From Trichosporon coremiiforme (taxonomy: Eukaryota; Basidiomycota; Tremellomycetes; Trichosporonales; Trichosporonaceae), in NCBI GenBank assembly GCA_039545355.1, contig BCJJ01000023.1:249362-313361 (forward strand): a stretch of DNA of 64,000 nt, given 5' to 3'. The notes beneath the pieces are model-generated. The model saw only the letters and a list, made by a program, of their open reading frames with translations. It was not told the DNA's origin and ran no database searches. This document shows positions 33,619 through 43,398 of this stretch, one piece after another. Both the position numbers and the translations under genes were made by a program. Positions within the stretch are counted from its first letter, which is position 1. Each line of letters begins with the position of its first letter.

Positions 33619-36600
33619 TTAGAGGTACAGAGACGGGCTGAAGATGATCGAGTTCGGTTTCTCGAGCATCTCGAGAGCCTTTGTGAATTTCTCCTCGAGC
33701 TCTTTGTTTCCGATCGCGTTTGCGGCCTGGCCCATCTGGCGCAGCAGCTCCTGCAGGCGGCGGAAGCAGCGGATGATGCTGCCCTCATACACGTCGGTGA
33801 GCTTGCAGAGCTCGGCAAACGATGCTCCCTTGCACCACTGCAGCACCGGCTCCATCATTTCGACCTTGAACGACTGGACGTACTCGTCCTCGACGACGGG
33901 GATCTTAGACTCGTTCGAGACCTTGGCGATCCGACGCGCCGTCTCCTGCAGCACGCGCAGCGGCGCGGCAAGCTCCTCGCGGATCTTCACCTTCGCCTCG
34001 GACTTCTCCTGGAACACGAAGCAGGACAGCAGCGCAGCACACTGCTCTGGCGTCAGGGGGTTAAAGGTGCCGCCGAACATCATCTCGGTCAGGAGCAGCT
34101 CGTCACCGGTGCTGATCTCGCACGCGACTCGGCCCTTCATCTCGACAACGTCCTCGGACGTCGTGAACCCGAGACGGCGCAGGACACGCTTGCGGCCCTT
34201 CAGCTCCTCGAGTTGCAGCACGTCGTGCACCGACGAGATGCGCTTCTTCAGCGAGCGCACCGAAGCAATCGCCTTCTGTTTGCGGTCGTATTCGTCGTAC
34301 TTCTGGGGAAGCTCAGGCGATGACGTGATCGGCAGCGTCTGAATGCGGTCCTCGAGAATCGCGATTTTCTGATGTCAGCTGGAGATCGTACAACCTAGCT
34401 TACCTTGACGAGCTTCTTGAACGAGTCATCCTTGATGCCCATGTTGACGACAGGGTCGAGGAGCGCGATGCCCTTCGGGAAGCGCTTCTTGACCTCGTTG
34501 ACGGCACGGAAGGCAGTGTCCTTGTCAGACTGCGAGCGGAGATCCTTCGGCAGGTGGAGACGGACGGTCGAGACGGCCTGGACGGTGGAGAGGAGGACAC
34601 CAATGATGGCGACCTCGCCGTTGTCACCGGGTCCGGGAGGCTGGATGCCCTCGGCGTTCTTGTCGCGGGGAACCTGCGAGCCCGAGGCGACCTTGACGAG
34701 GACGTCAATGACATAGCTCTTCTGCGGCGGGTCGTTCTCGGTCACGATTGGAGGTCGGCCCTTGGGGTTGACGACCTTGTTGTAACCAACGACGACGGCC
34801 CAGCCAAACTCGCGGTCACCGTCGCGGATCTCGACCATGCGGCCGGGCTGCATGAACGGAAGAACGTATTGTGGGTGCGTGATAACCGACTTGAAGTCGC
34901 TCTCGAGCACCTTGAGCTGGTCTCGGAGGTCGTAGTACTCGGCAATGTCGTCCTCGTCCTCGATCTCGATCGCGTCGCGCTCCTCCTCGGCAGCCTTGAG
35001 CTGTTTCTCGAGAACGGGCACGGACAGGCTGTTCTGGAACTGGTAGAAGCAACGCTCGAGCATGTACTCGGGGCTGATGCCTTCGACGCGCATGAGGTTG
35101 ATGATCATGTTGTAGCCGAGGTGGAAGGCAGAGTCGAGACGATCAGCCTGACCCTTGACCATGCCCTTGGCCGCCTCGGGCTCAATCTTCTCGTCGCACA
35201 TCATGATGACGATACCACGGGCGTCGAGACCGCGACGACCGGCACGACCAGACATCTGGATGTACTCTCCTCCGGAGAGGGTACGGAACTCCTTGCCGTC
35301 GAACTTGCGGACCGAGGTGAACACGACAGTCTTAGCAGGCATGTTGAGACCGATGGAGAAGGTCTCGGTGGCGAAGAGCGCCTTGAGCAGACCTTCCTGG
35401 AAGAGAATCTCGATGACCTCCTTCAGGATGGGGAGCAAACCACCGTGATGGATACCGATACCGCGCTTGAGAAGCGGAAGGATCTGCTCGATCTGCGGCA
35501 GCTTGCGGTCGTCCTCGGACAGGGCGCCGATCGCGTTCTCAAACACCTGCTGCACGGTCGCAGCCTCGTCCTCGGTATTGAAGTCGAGCTTGGACATCTG
35601 CATGGCAAGCGCCTCGCACTCGCGCTTCGAGAAAGCGAAGATGATGACGGGGTTCAGGTTGCGACTCATGATGAGCTTGACGATCTTGTAGATGTCCGAC
35701 ACGCCACCCTTCATGGCACCTCCCTTTTTCGTCTTGCCCTTTTTGTTGCGTCCCGAATTCGGGTCGGCGGGGTCTTCTCCCTGACCAGCAGCGAGCGCAG
35801 CCATCGCCTTCTGGAAGTTGTCCTCGCGGAAGTTCGATCGCTCGTCAACGACAAGGTAGATGCCCTCGGAGCCGGCGGGGAAGAGGTAGTGCTGGAGCGG
35901 TGTCGGACGGAAGTCGGTGTACACGATGTGACAAGGCTGCTCGTGCGTCTGGCACCACCACTCCGCGAACTCCATAGAGTTGGGGATCGTAGCGGACAGG
36001 AACACACAGCGCACCTTGTGCGGGAGCAGGATCAGCGTCTCCTCCCATACGACACCGCGCTCCTTGTCGCGCATGTAGTGCACCTCGTCAAAGATGACCC
36101 ATCCAACCTCACGCATAACCTCAGATCCACGGTAAAGCATGGAACGCAGAATCTGATGTCAGTTGGAGGCGGAGATCCGTAAACTCACCTCCGTGGTCAT
36201 GACGAGACACGACGCGGTCGGGTTGATAGTCACATCACCAGTCATGAGACCGACGTTCTCCTGTCCAAAGTCCTCCTGGAAGTCACGGAACTTCTGGTTG
36301 GAAAGAGCCTGCTCGTCAGTTCAGGCGTTCATCGCGGCAACTCACCTTGATGGGACTCGTGTAGACGACACGCATGCCCGACTTGAGGGCGGTGGCGATG
36401 GCGAACTCGGCGACGACAGTCTTACCGGCGGACGTGTGCGCAGACACCAGCACGGTCTCGCTGCGCTCAATACACGAGGTGGCGACATACTGGAACGGGT
36501 CGAGCTCGAACTTGTAGGTCCTCGCAGGCGGGTCGAGGCGTTTGTGCTGCGAGATCGGGACGTACGGGAAGCCGGGAGGGATGGCGACCTCGTGGTCAGT

Positions 36601-37028
36601 TTCGTGGCGCCATTAAGTAAACTCACCTGATGTCTGACTTCGTGAACGAGCTTCAGCTTGCCCTCGTCCGCAGCATCACCACCGCCCAACCCCTTGCTGG
36701 CGTCGACCTCGCGCTCCGCCTTGAGCTCGTACTCGTCTGCTCGCACGGGAGCCTGTCCGGGAATGTGGCCGTCCTTCGACTCCTCAACAGGTCCGTCCTC
36801 GCTGGTCTCTTCCTTCAGGTTCTCATCGAGCGTCTCCATCGGGTCCTTTTGCGCCTCCTCGAGGGCGGCCATGGGGTCATCATTCTGAGCCGGCTCCTCC
36901 TGGCCCTCTTCGTTGTCTATCCGGGGCGCCTTGGTCTTCTTAGCGGCGGGCGTGCCGTCCTCGGCGGCTCGCTTTTTCGTCCTCTTCCTCGGCGTCGATG
37001 GGCCGGCAGCTGATGATGCTCTGGCCAT
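33619..37028 (-). CDS. MTR4: Exosome-cofactor RNA helicase Mtr4 (Dob1)
   Basis: Nuclear Ski2-like helicase that feeds RNA to the exosome as part of TRAMP, and is needed for 5.8S rRNA processing. Minus-strand exons 37028-36627, 36588-36346, 36308-36189, 36152-34404 and 34368-33619 give 1087 aa (yeast 1073). The N-terminus is charged with a basic [11 protein letters not shown] stretch. Helicase motifs appear in order: Walker [32 protein letters not shown], the DEVH box ([16 protein letters not shown]), [15 protein letters not shown], and motif [17 protein letters not shown]. The arch and the helical C-terminal domain follow ([20 protein letters not shown], then the [16 protein letters not shown] end). 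Introns are 38, 37, 36 and 35 nt. The gene diverges from TIM23. Confidence 0.97.
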
Positions 37029-37422
37029 GGCGTGATAAGGTTTGTGTGGATACAGACGGATCACAGTGGATCAGATCTCCAAAAACATTCATCATCAGGA
37101 AGTGGAGGTGGATTACTCCCACGTGGCCGTCGTGCCTGAATGCGGAATGGGAGAAAAGGCGAAAAATTCATTGTGGGGTATTAACGCCGCCTTAGGAGAG
37201 TGCAGGCTGAGCGAGCGTCAGAGGGTTAGGCCGGCAGGTCCGATGAGCGAGCGTGTGCCAGACAAGCCAGGGCGGAAGCTCGGATCTTTGACTGACTTTG
37301 AATTTCAAGCTCTACGGCGTTCAACTCGATATTTTGCCATCCATCTCTAATCTCGCCTCCTTCTCCTTCCCCTCCTCCTCCTCTTCTCCTTCCCTCCTTC
37401 CGACCCTCCCGAAAACACCAAA
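37029..37422. promoter_or_regulatory. Divergent promoter: MTR4 / TIM23
   Basis: 394 bp between opposing starts. A strong pyrimidine tract (CTCCTTCTCCTTCCCCTCCT, about 37357-37400) lies just before the TIM23 start, as is common at transcription starts of highly used fungal genes. Confidence 0.5.
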
Positions 37423-38265
37423 ATGTCTTCCCTCTTCGGCGGACTCTTCGGCGGCTCCAAGCCCGCCCAGGACAAGCAGGACTCTGCCTCGGCCGACATC
37501 TTCTCCCAGACCGAGTTTCGCTCGACTGTCCAGCCGTCCCAGCAGCCCCCGGCTTCGGCTGAGGGCACGATGAAGGACATTGCGCTCGACGCCAGCGCCG
37601 GCCCGTCCCAGCCCCCTGCCACCCCCGCCCCCGCTCCGGAAGCCCCCTCATCGCTTGGCATGCTCCAGTCCTCGTTTGACGCTTCCAAGCTCCACCCCAT
37701 GGCCAACCTCGGCGACAACCTCGACTTCCTTGCCCTTGATGATGACAAGCTCACCGACATGGAGGGAGCCGAGTCTGTCCTCCCCTCGCGCGGCTGGACC
37801 GACGACCTCTGTGTCGGTACCGGCACCACCTATCTGACTGGTCTGCTTACGGGAGGCGCCTGGGGAATGAAGGAGGGTCTCTCGCGGCCGCTCGGCCCGA
37901 ACTCCTCGATGCGCCTGCGACTGAACAGCGTCCTCAACTCGTGCACCAGGAGAGGAAGCTTCACGGGCAACTCGCTCGGTGTCCTCGGTAAGCTTTCAGA
38001 TCTTCGACGACTAGCTAACATCAGCCATCTTTTACAACCTCACCAACTCTAGCTTAGACTGTCTGCGCGGCCACCACGACGCGCTCAACTCGATCGGCGC
38101 CGGTGCCCTCTCCGGCGGTCTTTTCAAGTGTACTTGTAAGTTGACTTGTCGTCTTTTCCGAGACGTGAACGCTAACTTTCAGCTGGCGTCCGCCCCGCCG
38201 CCGTCGGCGCCACCATGGGCGCTGGCGCGATGGCCGCCTGGTCCGCCCTCAAGAACTATCTGTAG
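37423..38265 (+). CDS. TIM23: Mitochondrial inner-membrane import channel Tim23
   Basis: Channel subunit of the TIM23 presequence translocase. Exons 37423-37987, 38025-38135 and 38183-38265 give 252 aa (yeast 222). The N-terminal half faces the intermembrane space and is hydrophilic (FSQTEFRSTVQPSQQPP). The C-terminal half is the Tim17/22/23 module: GTTYLTGLLTGGAWGMKEGL, RLRLNSVLNSCTRRGSFTGN, AIFYNLTNSSLDCLRGHHD, and the last helix GATMGAGAMAAWSALKNYL, with the expected G-x-x-x-G packing motifs. No presequence is present, as expected for this family. Introns are 37 and 47 nt. Confidence 0.96.
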
Positions 38266-38691
38266 ATGTAGACGCGACCGGCCTTGTATTATTTGCATGC
38301 ACTCTACTCCCATCCATTACACAACTTCTGGTGGCAACAAAGGTGAAATGGTGCTTGCTCGGCACTCTCGGTGGAGGAATGGAAAATCGGGGAACTGTAA
38401 TTCGCATTTAGCCCGCGCGACTTGGCCGCCTTGGCCCGCTTATCCGCTTGTATCGTTTAAATTGCGGAGGATCAGCGCCATCTGCCGAACTTCATCCAAG
38501 CGTAATGTCGGAGAAGCTAAATGGGGAGGCTATTGATGATTTCATGCGTTTCTATATGGCTCCTAATCTGTTGATGTTCATTCCTGCTGTCACAACTTCA
38601 ACACTACTTCCCTTGACGCTCAGAGACGAGGCTCAAATATTGAGAGCGGGACTCGGTACTCAGTGGGCGCGGGAGGAGGATGGTGAGGGTG
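38266..38691. other. Convergent spacer between TIM23 and CMC4
   Basis: 426 bp between two stop codons; presumably 3' untranslated sequence. I see no gene. Confidence 0.5.
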
Positions 38692-39043
38692 TTAGGACAT
38701 GCCGAGCTGCTTCATCTTCCTAGCCACAACGTTGGGCAGAGGACAGCTCGGGCTCTTGCTCTCAACAGACTTGCCCTCCTTCTCGAGCCTGGCGTACATG
38801 TCCGAACAGCACTGATACAGCTCCTTCAGCGCCTTCTCGCACTTGGCCTCGGAGTAGTTGTTCCGCGAGAGGCAGGTCTGGATCGCACAGGCTGTCGCTG
38901 TCAGCTCTGTTCTCCTTTGTTATAGCTTGGCCGTTTACTCTGTCCTCTTGCCCTGTTGTCCAGAAAAGGGGATGGGAGAAGAGGGGCAGGGTGAGAGCGG
39001 ACCCACCTTCCGGGTGACACTCTTGATCAGGCGAGGACGACAT
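38692..39043 (-). CDS. CMC4: Mitochondrial twin-cysteine protein Cmc4
   Basis: Minus-strand exons 39043-39007 and 38891-38692, split by a 115-nt intron, give 78 aa (yeast Cmc4 is 73). The sequence ECHPEACAIQTCLSRNNYSE, then AKCEKALKELYQCC follows the cysteine spacing of Cmc4, including the ending CC and a later C-P-L-P motif (PSCPLPNVVARKMKQLG). Such proteins enter the mitochondrial intermembrane space through the Mia40 disulfide relay and have no presequence. The exact role of Cmc4 is not established. The gene is too short and too split to stand out as an open frame, but the spliced protein is convincing. Confidence 0.9.
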
Positions 39044-39571
39044 GGTGTGGACGATGGTGAGAGCTCTCGGCGTCGGAGACGTCTATATGGCACATCGATG
39101 TCGCGACGTCATTCATGACGGCGGCACGTGACTCAGTCAGCCTCACTTCAATGCTCACCGACATGGCCACGCCGCTGATGTCCGCAACGCTGCCGGACAT
39201 CGGCGCTTCGATGCATTAACCATTAACCATTAACCAGAGCGTGTTCGTGATGGAGAATGACTGCATCGGCGCCACCGCGACTGGGTGCAGCGCAATCTGC
39301 ATCCGTGCAGAGGCATCATCTAGAGTCTTGGGTGGCGATAGGCGGCCTCCGTCTGACTCGATTTCAGTTCATAAGTCGTAAGCGTCGATCCGAGGCTAGC
39401 GATACACATGTTACATTTGGGTATAAGATTAATGCGTGGTATATGTTTGTGTTGCTTGGCCTGCTCGCCACTCGCCACTCCTTCCTTCTACTGCCATCAT
39501 CTCTTCCAATGGTTACTGCTCCCGCCTCGCCGGCTGGTCGTCGCGCTCTGGGCGTCCGCTCCGCTCGCTCA
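39044..39571. other. Spacer upstream of CMC4, with a (CATTAAC)3 repeat
   Basis: 528 bp. It should hold the CMC4 promoter (right of 39043) and the 3' untranslated region of the next gene. A 7-bp unit CATTAAC is repeated three times at 39214-39234. I see no gene. Confidence 0.5.
39214..39234. repeat. Three tandem copies of CATTAAC
   Basis: Three perfect 7-bp units, about 170 bp upstream of the CMC4 start codon. The reverse strand reads GTTAATG repeats. Confidence 0.8.
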
Positions 39572-40355
39572 CTACACGTTCAGCGGGTGCAGCGTTCCCA
39601 GCCCATTGTCAAGCGCAACCTGCTGCAAACCCTGCACCGTGCCGATCCGCTCTCCAGCGACGGAGCCTCCCCACCTTCGTCCTAGGACGCGGATCGGGTG
39701 CTCGTCGAGCGGCGCCATGCCCTGCGTGGGGAGCACGAGCGCGTGCGGGTTCGGCATCGGCGTGTCCGTGTCGAAGCGCCACTCGGTCGCGTCCAGGTGA
39801 TGGTCGATGACCTGGCGAAAGTCCTCGAGCGAGAGGTCCGGGGCTGTTGTCAGCTTACCACCACGATCCTCTAGCTTCGTGCGTCGGAATTATGCACTTA
39901 CCGTCCTTCTCTAACCCGATTGCTGGACCCCAGCGCAGTGCCCGCGACTCCTCTTCGCTAACTTCCAGTACGCCCGCAAGCTCGTCCAGGCGCTCGGCCC
40001 AGCCCTCCGGGTCCTCATCGGGGTCAAAGGCGGCCGAGCTCTCGCTGTCGGGGTACGTCGTGTCGCCCTCCTGTTCCTCCTCTTCTTTCTGCTGAAGCTC
40101 CTGCGTCTCGTCCGCCTGCTCGTATGATTCCTCAGCAGCTGCTGGCACGCCCTCGCTGCCAAGAGTCAAGTTCGCCGCAACTCCGCCCGCCGTTCCGGCC
40201 AGGTAGCTCTCGTCGGCGAGGGTCAGGTCGCTGCTGTCCGCAGTCGTGTCCAGTGCGGGACGATTGCGGCGGAGCTGGAGGAAACGGCCGGTGCGGCGGA
40301 TCGCGCCTGGTGTCGGGGCGAAGAAGGAGTCGTCCCGCGCGCCGTTGCCGTCCAT
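39572..40355 (-). CDS. Hypothetical acidic protein, 241 aa
   Basis: Not recognised. Minus-strand exons 40355-39902 and 39843-39572 join across a 58-nt intron with a CTGAC branch site. The N-terminal 35 residues (DDSFFAPTPGAIRRTGRFLQ) are followed by an acidic Gln/Glu-rich middle (QELQQKEEEEQEGD) and a likely folded C-terminal part: DEDPEGWAERLDELAGVLEV, then APDLSLEDFRQVIDHHLDAT, then EHPIRVLGRRWGGSVAGERI. There is no signal peptide or membrane segment. The C-terminal part might be a binding module of a larger complex, but this is a guess. Splicing removes an early stop and keeps frame, which supports a real gene. Confidence 0.7.
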
Positions 40356-41059
40356 TGTTTTGTCGTTGTTATTGTTGTTGTTGTGGACGACCGTGCAGAC
40401 GCAGACCCAGAAAGTGGAGGCCGTCGTCCATCCACTGAGCGAGGAGGGCGGGAATCGGCGGCAGATGGCAGTAGGGGAGGCACACCGTCACGGAAGGAAC
40501 ACACCAACAGAATTGGTCCCGCTGTTATTGAATCTGGGCTGATACGGGAATTGGCAATTGCCCTGGGATGGGCGCTGGGGCTTGGGTGCTTGGATGCTTT
40601 GGGACGACGTTAACCGATCGACGACGTCCATAGCGATGCCGTGCCTCAGCTCTGACGCCGCGGACCCGCGCCCCGCTGCCGCCCGCCGGTGGCCAACGTT
40701 CCATCTTCCAACCCCCGTCCCGTCTCCATCATCGGCACTCGCGATTCCCGTCTTCTCTACCATTCTCCTCTCCGTCGCTACCCCTCACCACCAGCTATGA
40801 TCACACGGATAACCCTCTAGAGGGATCACATCAAGCATACCGAAGACACAGCAGCCACATACACCACCACCAATCGCAATCTCATCTTATCATCCCCACC
40901 GACCCTACCGCTATCGCCCTGCCCCAACTCAGTCACGCCCGTGCACACGTTCCTCACGCCTGTGGCCACCCATTCTCTCTCACCACACCTTAACTGCGTC
41001 AACAGCAACCCCCTTCCTTCTCTTTCAACTGCACAATCAACAATAACCAAGCAGTCAAG
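40356..41059. promoter_or_regulatory. Divergent promoter: unknown gene / MAF1
   Basis: 704 bp between opposing starts. Next to the left gene, the minus strand has a CAA-rich leader (40360-40384). A perfect 12-bp palindrome CCCTCTAGAGGG lies at 40813-40824, flanked by two copies of GATCACA. The MAF1 leader is rich in C and A and ends in an A-rich stretch. Confidence 0.5.
40813..40824. repeat. 12-bp palindrome upstream of MAF1
   Basis: CCCTCTAGAGGG equals its reverse complement. GATCACA occurs at 40799-40805 and again at 40824-40830, bracketing it. It lies 236 bp before the MAF1 start. Confidence 0.6.
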
Positions 41060-42937
41060 ATGAAATATCTCGACTATCCAGTCCTCACACATCTCTCCGA
41101 GGTACTGTCCGACAATCCGTCCCCGGAGGCGCGGATCAACGTGCGCGTCGAGGCGTACTCGATCAAGCCCGTCGCTAAGGAGCGCAAGATGTTCAAGGAG
41201 ATGGAGGAAGCCTATGTCTCCGGTCAGGAAGAGATGGAAGAGTGAGGCCAGCCTACCGGGGGACCTTCCTCGCGATCTCTCGCGCCCCCATGAACCAGTA
41301 GTCTGATGCTAACACGTGCTACCAGGATGTCCTTCTCCCCAGAGATGAAGGAAGCCGGTCTCTCTTCGTGCTTTGGAAGACTCGACGTCAAGGAGTCCCG
41401 GTAAGTCGCCAGCTCCACCGTCGCCATCACACCGGCCGCGCCCGATGCCTCAGCGACTGACTCGAACCTTAGAAAGGTGCACTTCCTCCTCGTGTCGACC
41501 CTGAATACGGCCTTTCCCGACAATGACTTCTCGGGCCTCCGTCCAGACCACTTCATGCGCGAGATCTCCGCAGGCCAGGTTCTCTCGCATCTCTCGAACA
41601 ACCTGCTTGGCATTAACGCTGTCGACTTGTCTCCGTGAGTTATATCTGCGGAGCCCCCATGATCGTTCAGGAACTGACATTGTTCCTTCGCACCTTCGCA
41701 CCCACTACACCTATCGATAACGAACCCTTGACCACCTCCGTGCCCTTGGAACCCTACACAACAGGCTATCCGCCGCACACGCCAATGCGCTGCTGCCGCA
41801 ACAAAGTTCACCGCCCAGCTCGGCGACGCCCCTCTCGTCATCGGTCAGTGCGGCCGGGAGCTCGCCTCCTTTATCTGGTGACATCGGCAACCCGAGCTTC
41901 TACCGCCTGCTGAACGACATCCTTCCGCTGCAGGAGTGCGAGGTGTACTCGTGGTTCCCTGAGCCCGAGTACGACCCGCATGTCGATCCAGAGGAGAACG
42001 AGGAGGCCAGCGAGTACGATGATGAAGATTCGGACGAGATGATCGGAAACATGGACATGGATATCGACATCGACGGCGAAGGCGCATACGTTAGCTGGGG
42101 CCAGGCTGGCATGGATTTGGAGCTTGACGGCCCGTCCAGCTCATCTGGGCAGCGTCCAAGGTCGCTGTCGCGCAACGCCATCGACGACCTCGAGATGGGA
42201 AGCCCCTACCTGAGCGCGCAGGACTTCCCGGCGGCGCGCAAAGTTGGTGGTCTCCTTTGGAGTGCCAACTACTTCTTCTACAGCAAGTGAGTATGCCAGC
42301 TGTTCTGTGACAGGCCTAGCTGACATTCAGGCGCCAGAAGCGTGTGCTGTTCATTACGACGTGGGCGCGCAAACGGCCTTCGCACGAGGGAGCGCCGATC
42401 GACAAGACGCTGGCGGGCAGCCTGCCGCTCCCGATAACCGCTTCTTTGACACCGCCTACGGCGGGCTTCGCCGGGGGACATGGGTTCACCCCGCGCTCGC
42501 CCAAGACGAAACGGCACCATAACCTCAGCAACGCGCGTCCGTCGCACCGGCGCGCCAAGATGGCCAAGCTCGCGCAGGGCAAGACGCTGCAGGCGTCTAC
42601 GATCCCAATCCGCGGTCTCGGCCTTTCGACCTCTACTCCCGCACCGACAACTCCCACTGCCGGTCGCATGGCCGCCAGCGCTCCCGCCACAAGTGCGAGC
42701 GGGATACTCTCGCCCGCGTCCGTCGCGAGCCCCGGCGCGATGACAAGAATGAGCGGCAGTCTGCGCCCGCGCCAGACAACGGCTCGTATGCTCATCAACG
42801 CCGCCCAGCAGCAGCAACAGCAGCAGAAACAGCCCGACCGCGACCGCGACCGTACCCGCAAGGAGCGCTCTGGCTCGCTCACGCCCGGCCCGCCCTTCGT
42901 CCCCGTCGCCGAAGGCGGGAAGCGCGTAAAGGTGTAG
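41060..42937 (+). CDS. MAF1: RNA polymerase III repressor Maf1
   Basis: Global repressor of polymerase III, controlled by TORC1/PKA phosphorylation. Exons 41060-41241, 41326-41400, 41473-41634, 41765-42286 and 42331-42937 give 515 aa (yeast 395). Box A is MKYLDYPVLTHLSEVL with RINVRVEAYSIKPV. The core continues with KVHFLLVSTLNTAFPDNDFS and LQECEVYSWFPEPEYDPHVD (box B region). Box C is LLWSANYFFYSKRQKRVLF. A Ser/Pro linker splits the core at about 145-190. An acidic insertion (MIGNMDMDIDIDGEG) precedes box C. The extra C-terminal 200 residues are Ser/Thr/Pro-rich with a run of seven Gln. KRRAK-like basic patches and many S-P sites suit regulation by phosphorylation, which is inference here. 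Confidence 0.92.
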
Positions 42938-43398
42938 CATGCCGACGCGGCTGCGCCTAGTATCCTGTGCATATCGAAGAAACAAGCAACACCAAACGAC
43001 TATCATCAACTGACAGAACCAGTACGGCTCGTACGGGGACCTTTGTATCATGACTATGAATTGTTCATTGTGACGACGCAGTGAACAGCGGGCGCAGCGG
43101 GCGACGAGAAGGTGAATGAGAGCCGGGATGCCGCAGGGGCGTAATGGGGAAGGGTTGTGATCGCTATGCAGGGGATCGAAATTCGGGAATAGGGGTCAGA
43201 TCGATCGGCGCTCCAAGCAGGAACCGATCTAGTCATCGAGCCTATGCGTAAAGGAGGGCATGAAACAGCCACATGTGAAAGCTACAGGAATGGTACAGGT
43301 ACCAACGAAGCTCCAGCTTCGTCCCGGAGAAGATCACAAATCACAATAAACTGCTTGGTAGGATTGACTTCAGATGCAGAGCACCTGTCGGTTCTCGA
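42938..43398. other. Convergent spacer between MAF1 and the 961-aa gene
   Basis: 461 bp between two stop codons. I see nothing beyond presumed 3' untranslated sequence. Confidence 0.5.

Noticed and set aside
34554..36182. 542-codon open frame on + opposite MTR4
   Set aside because: Antisense shadow; the helicase motifs are on the other strand.
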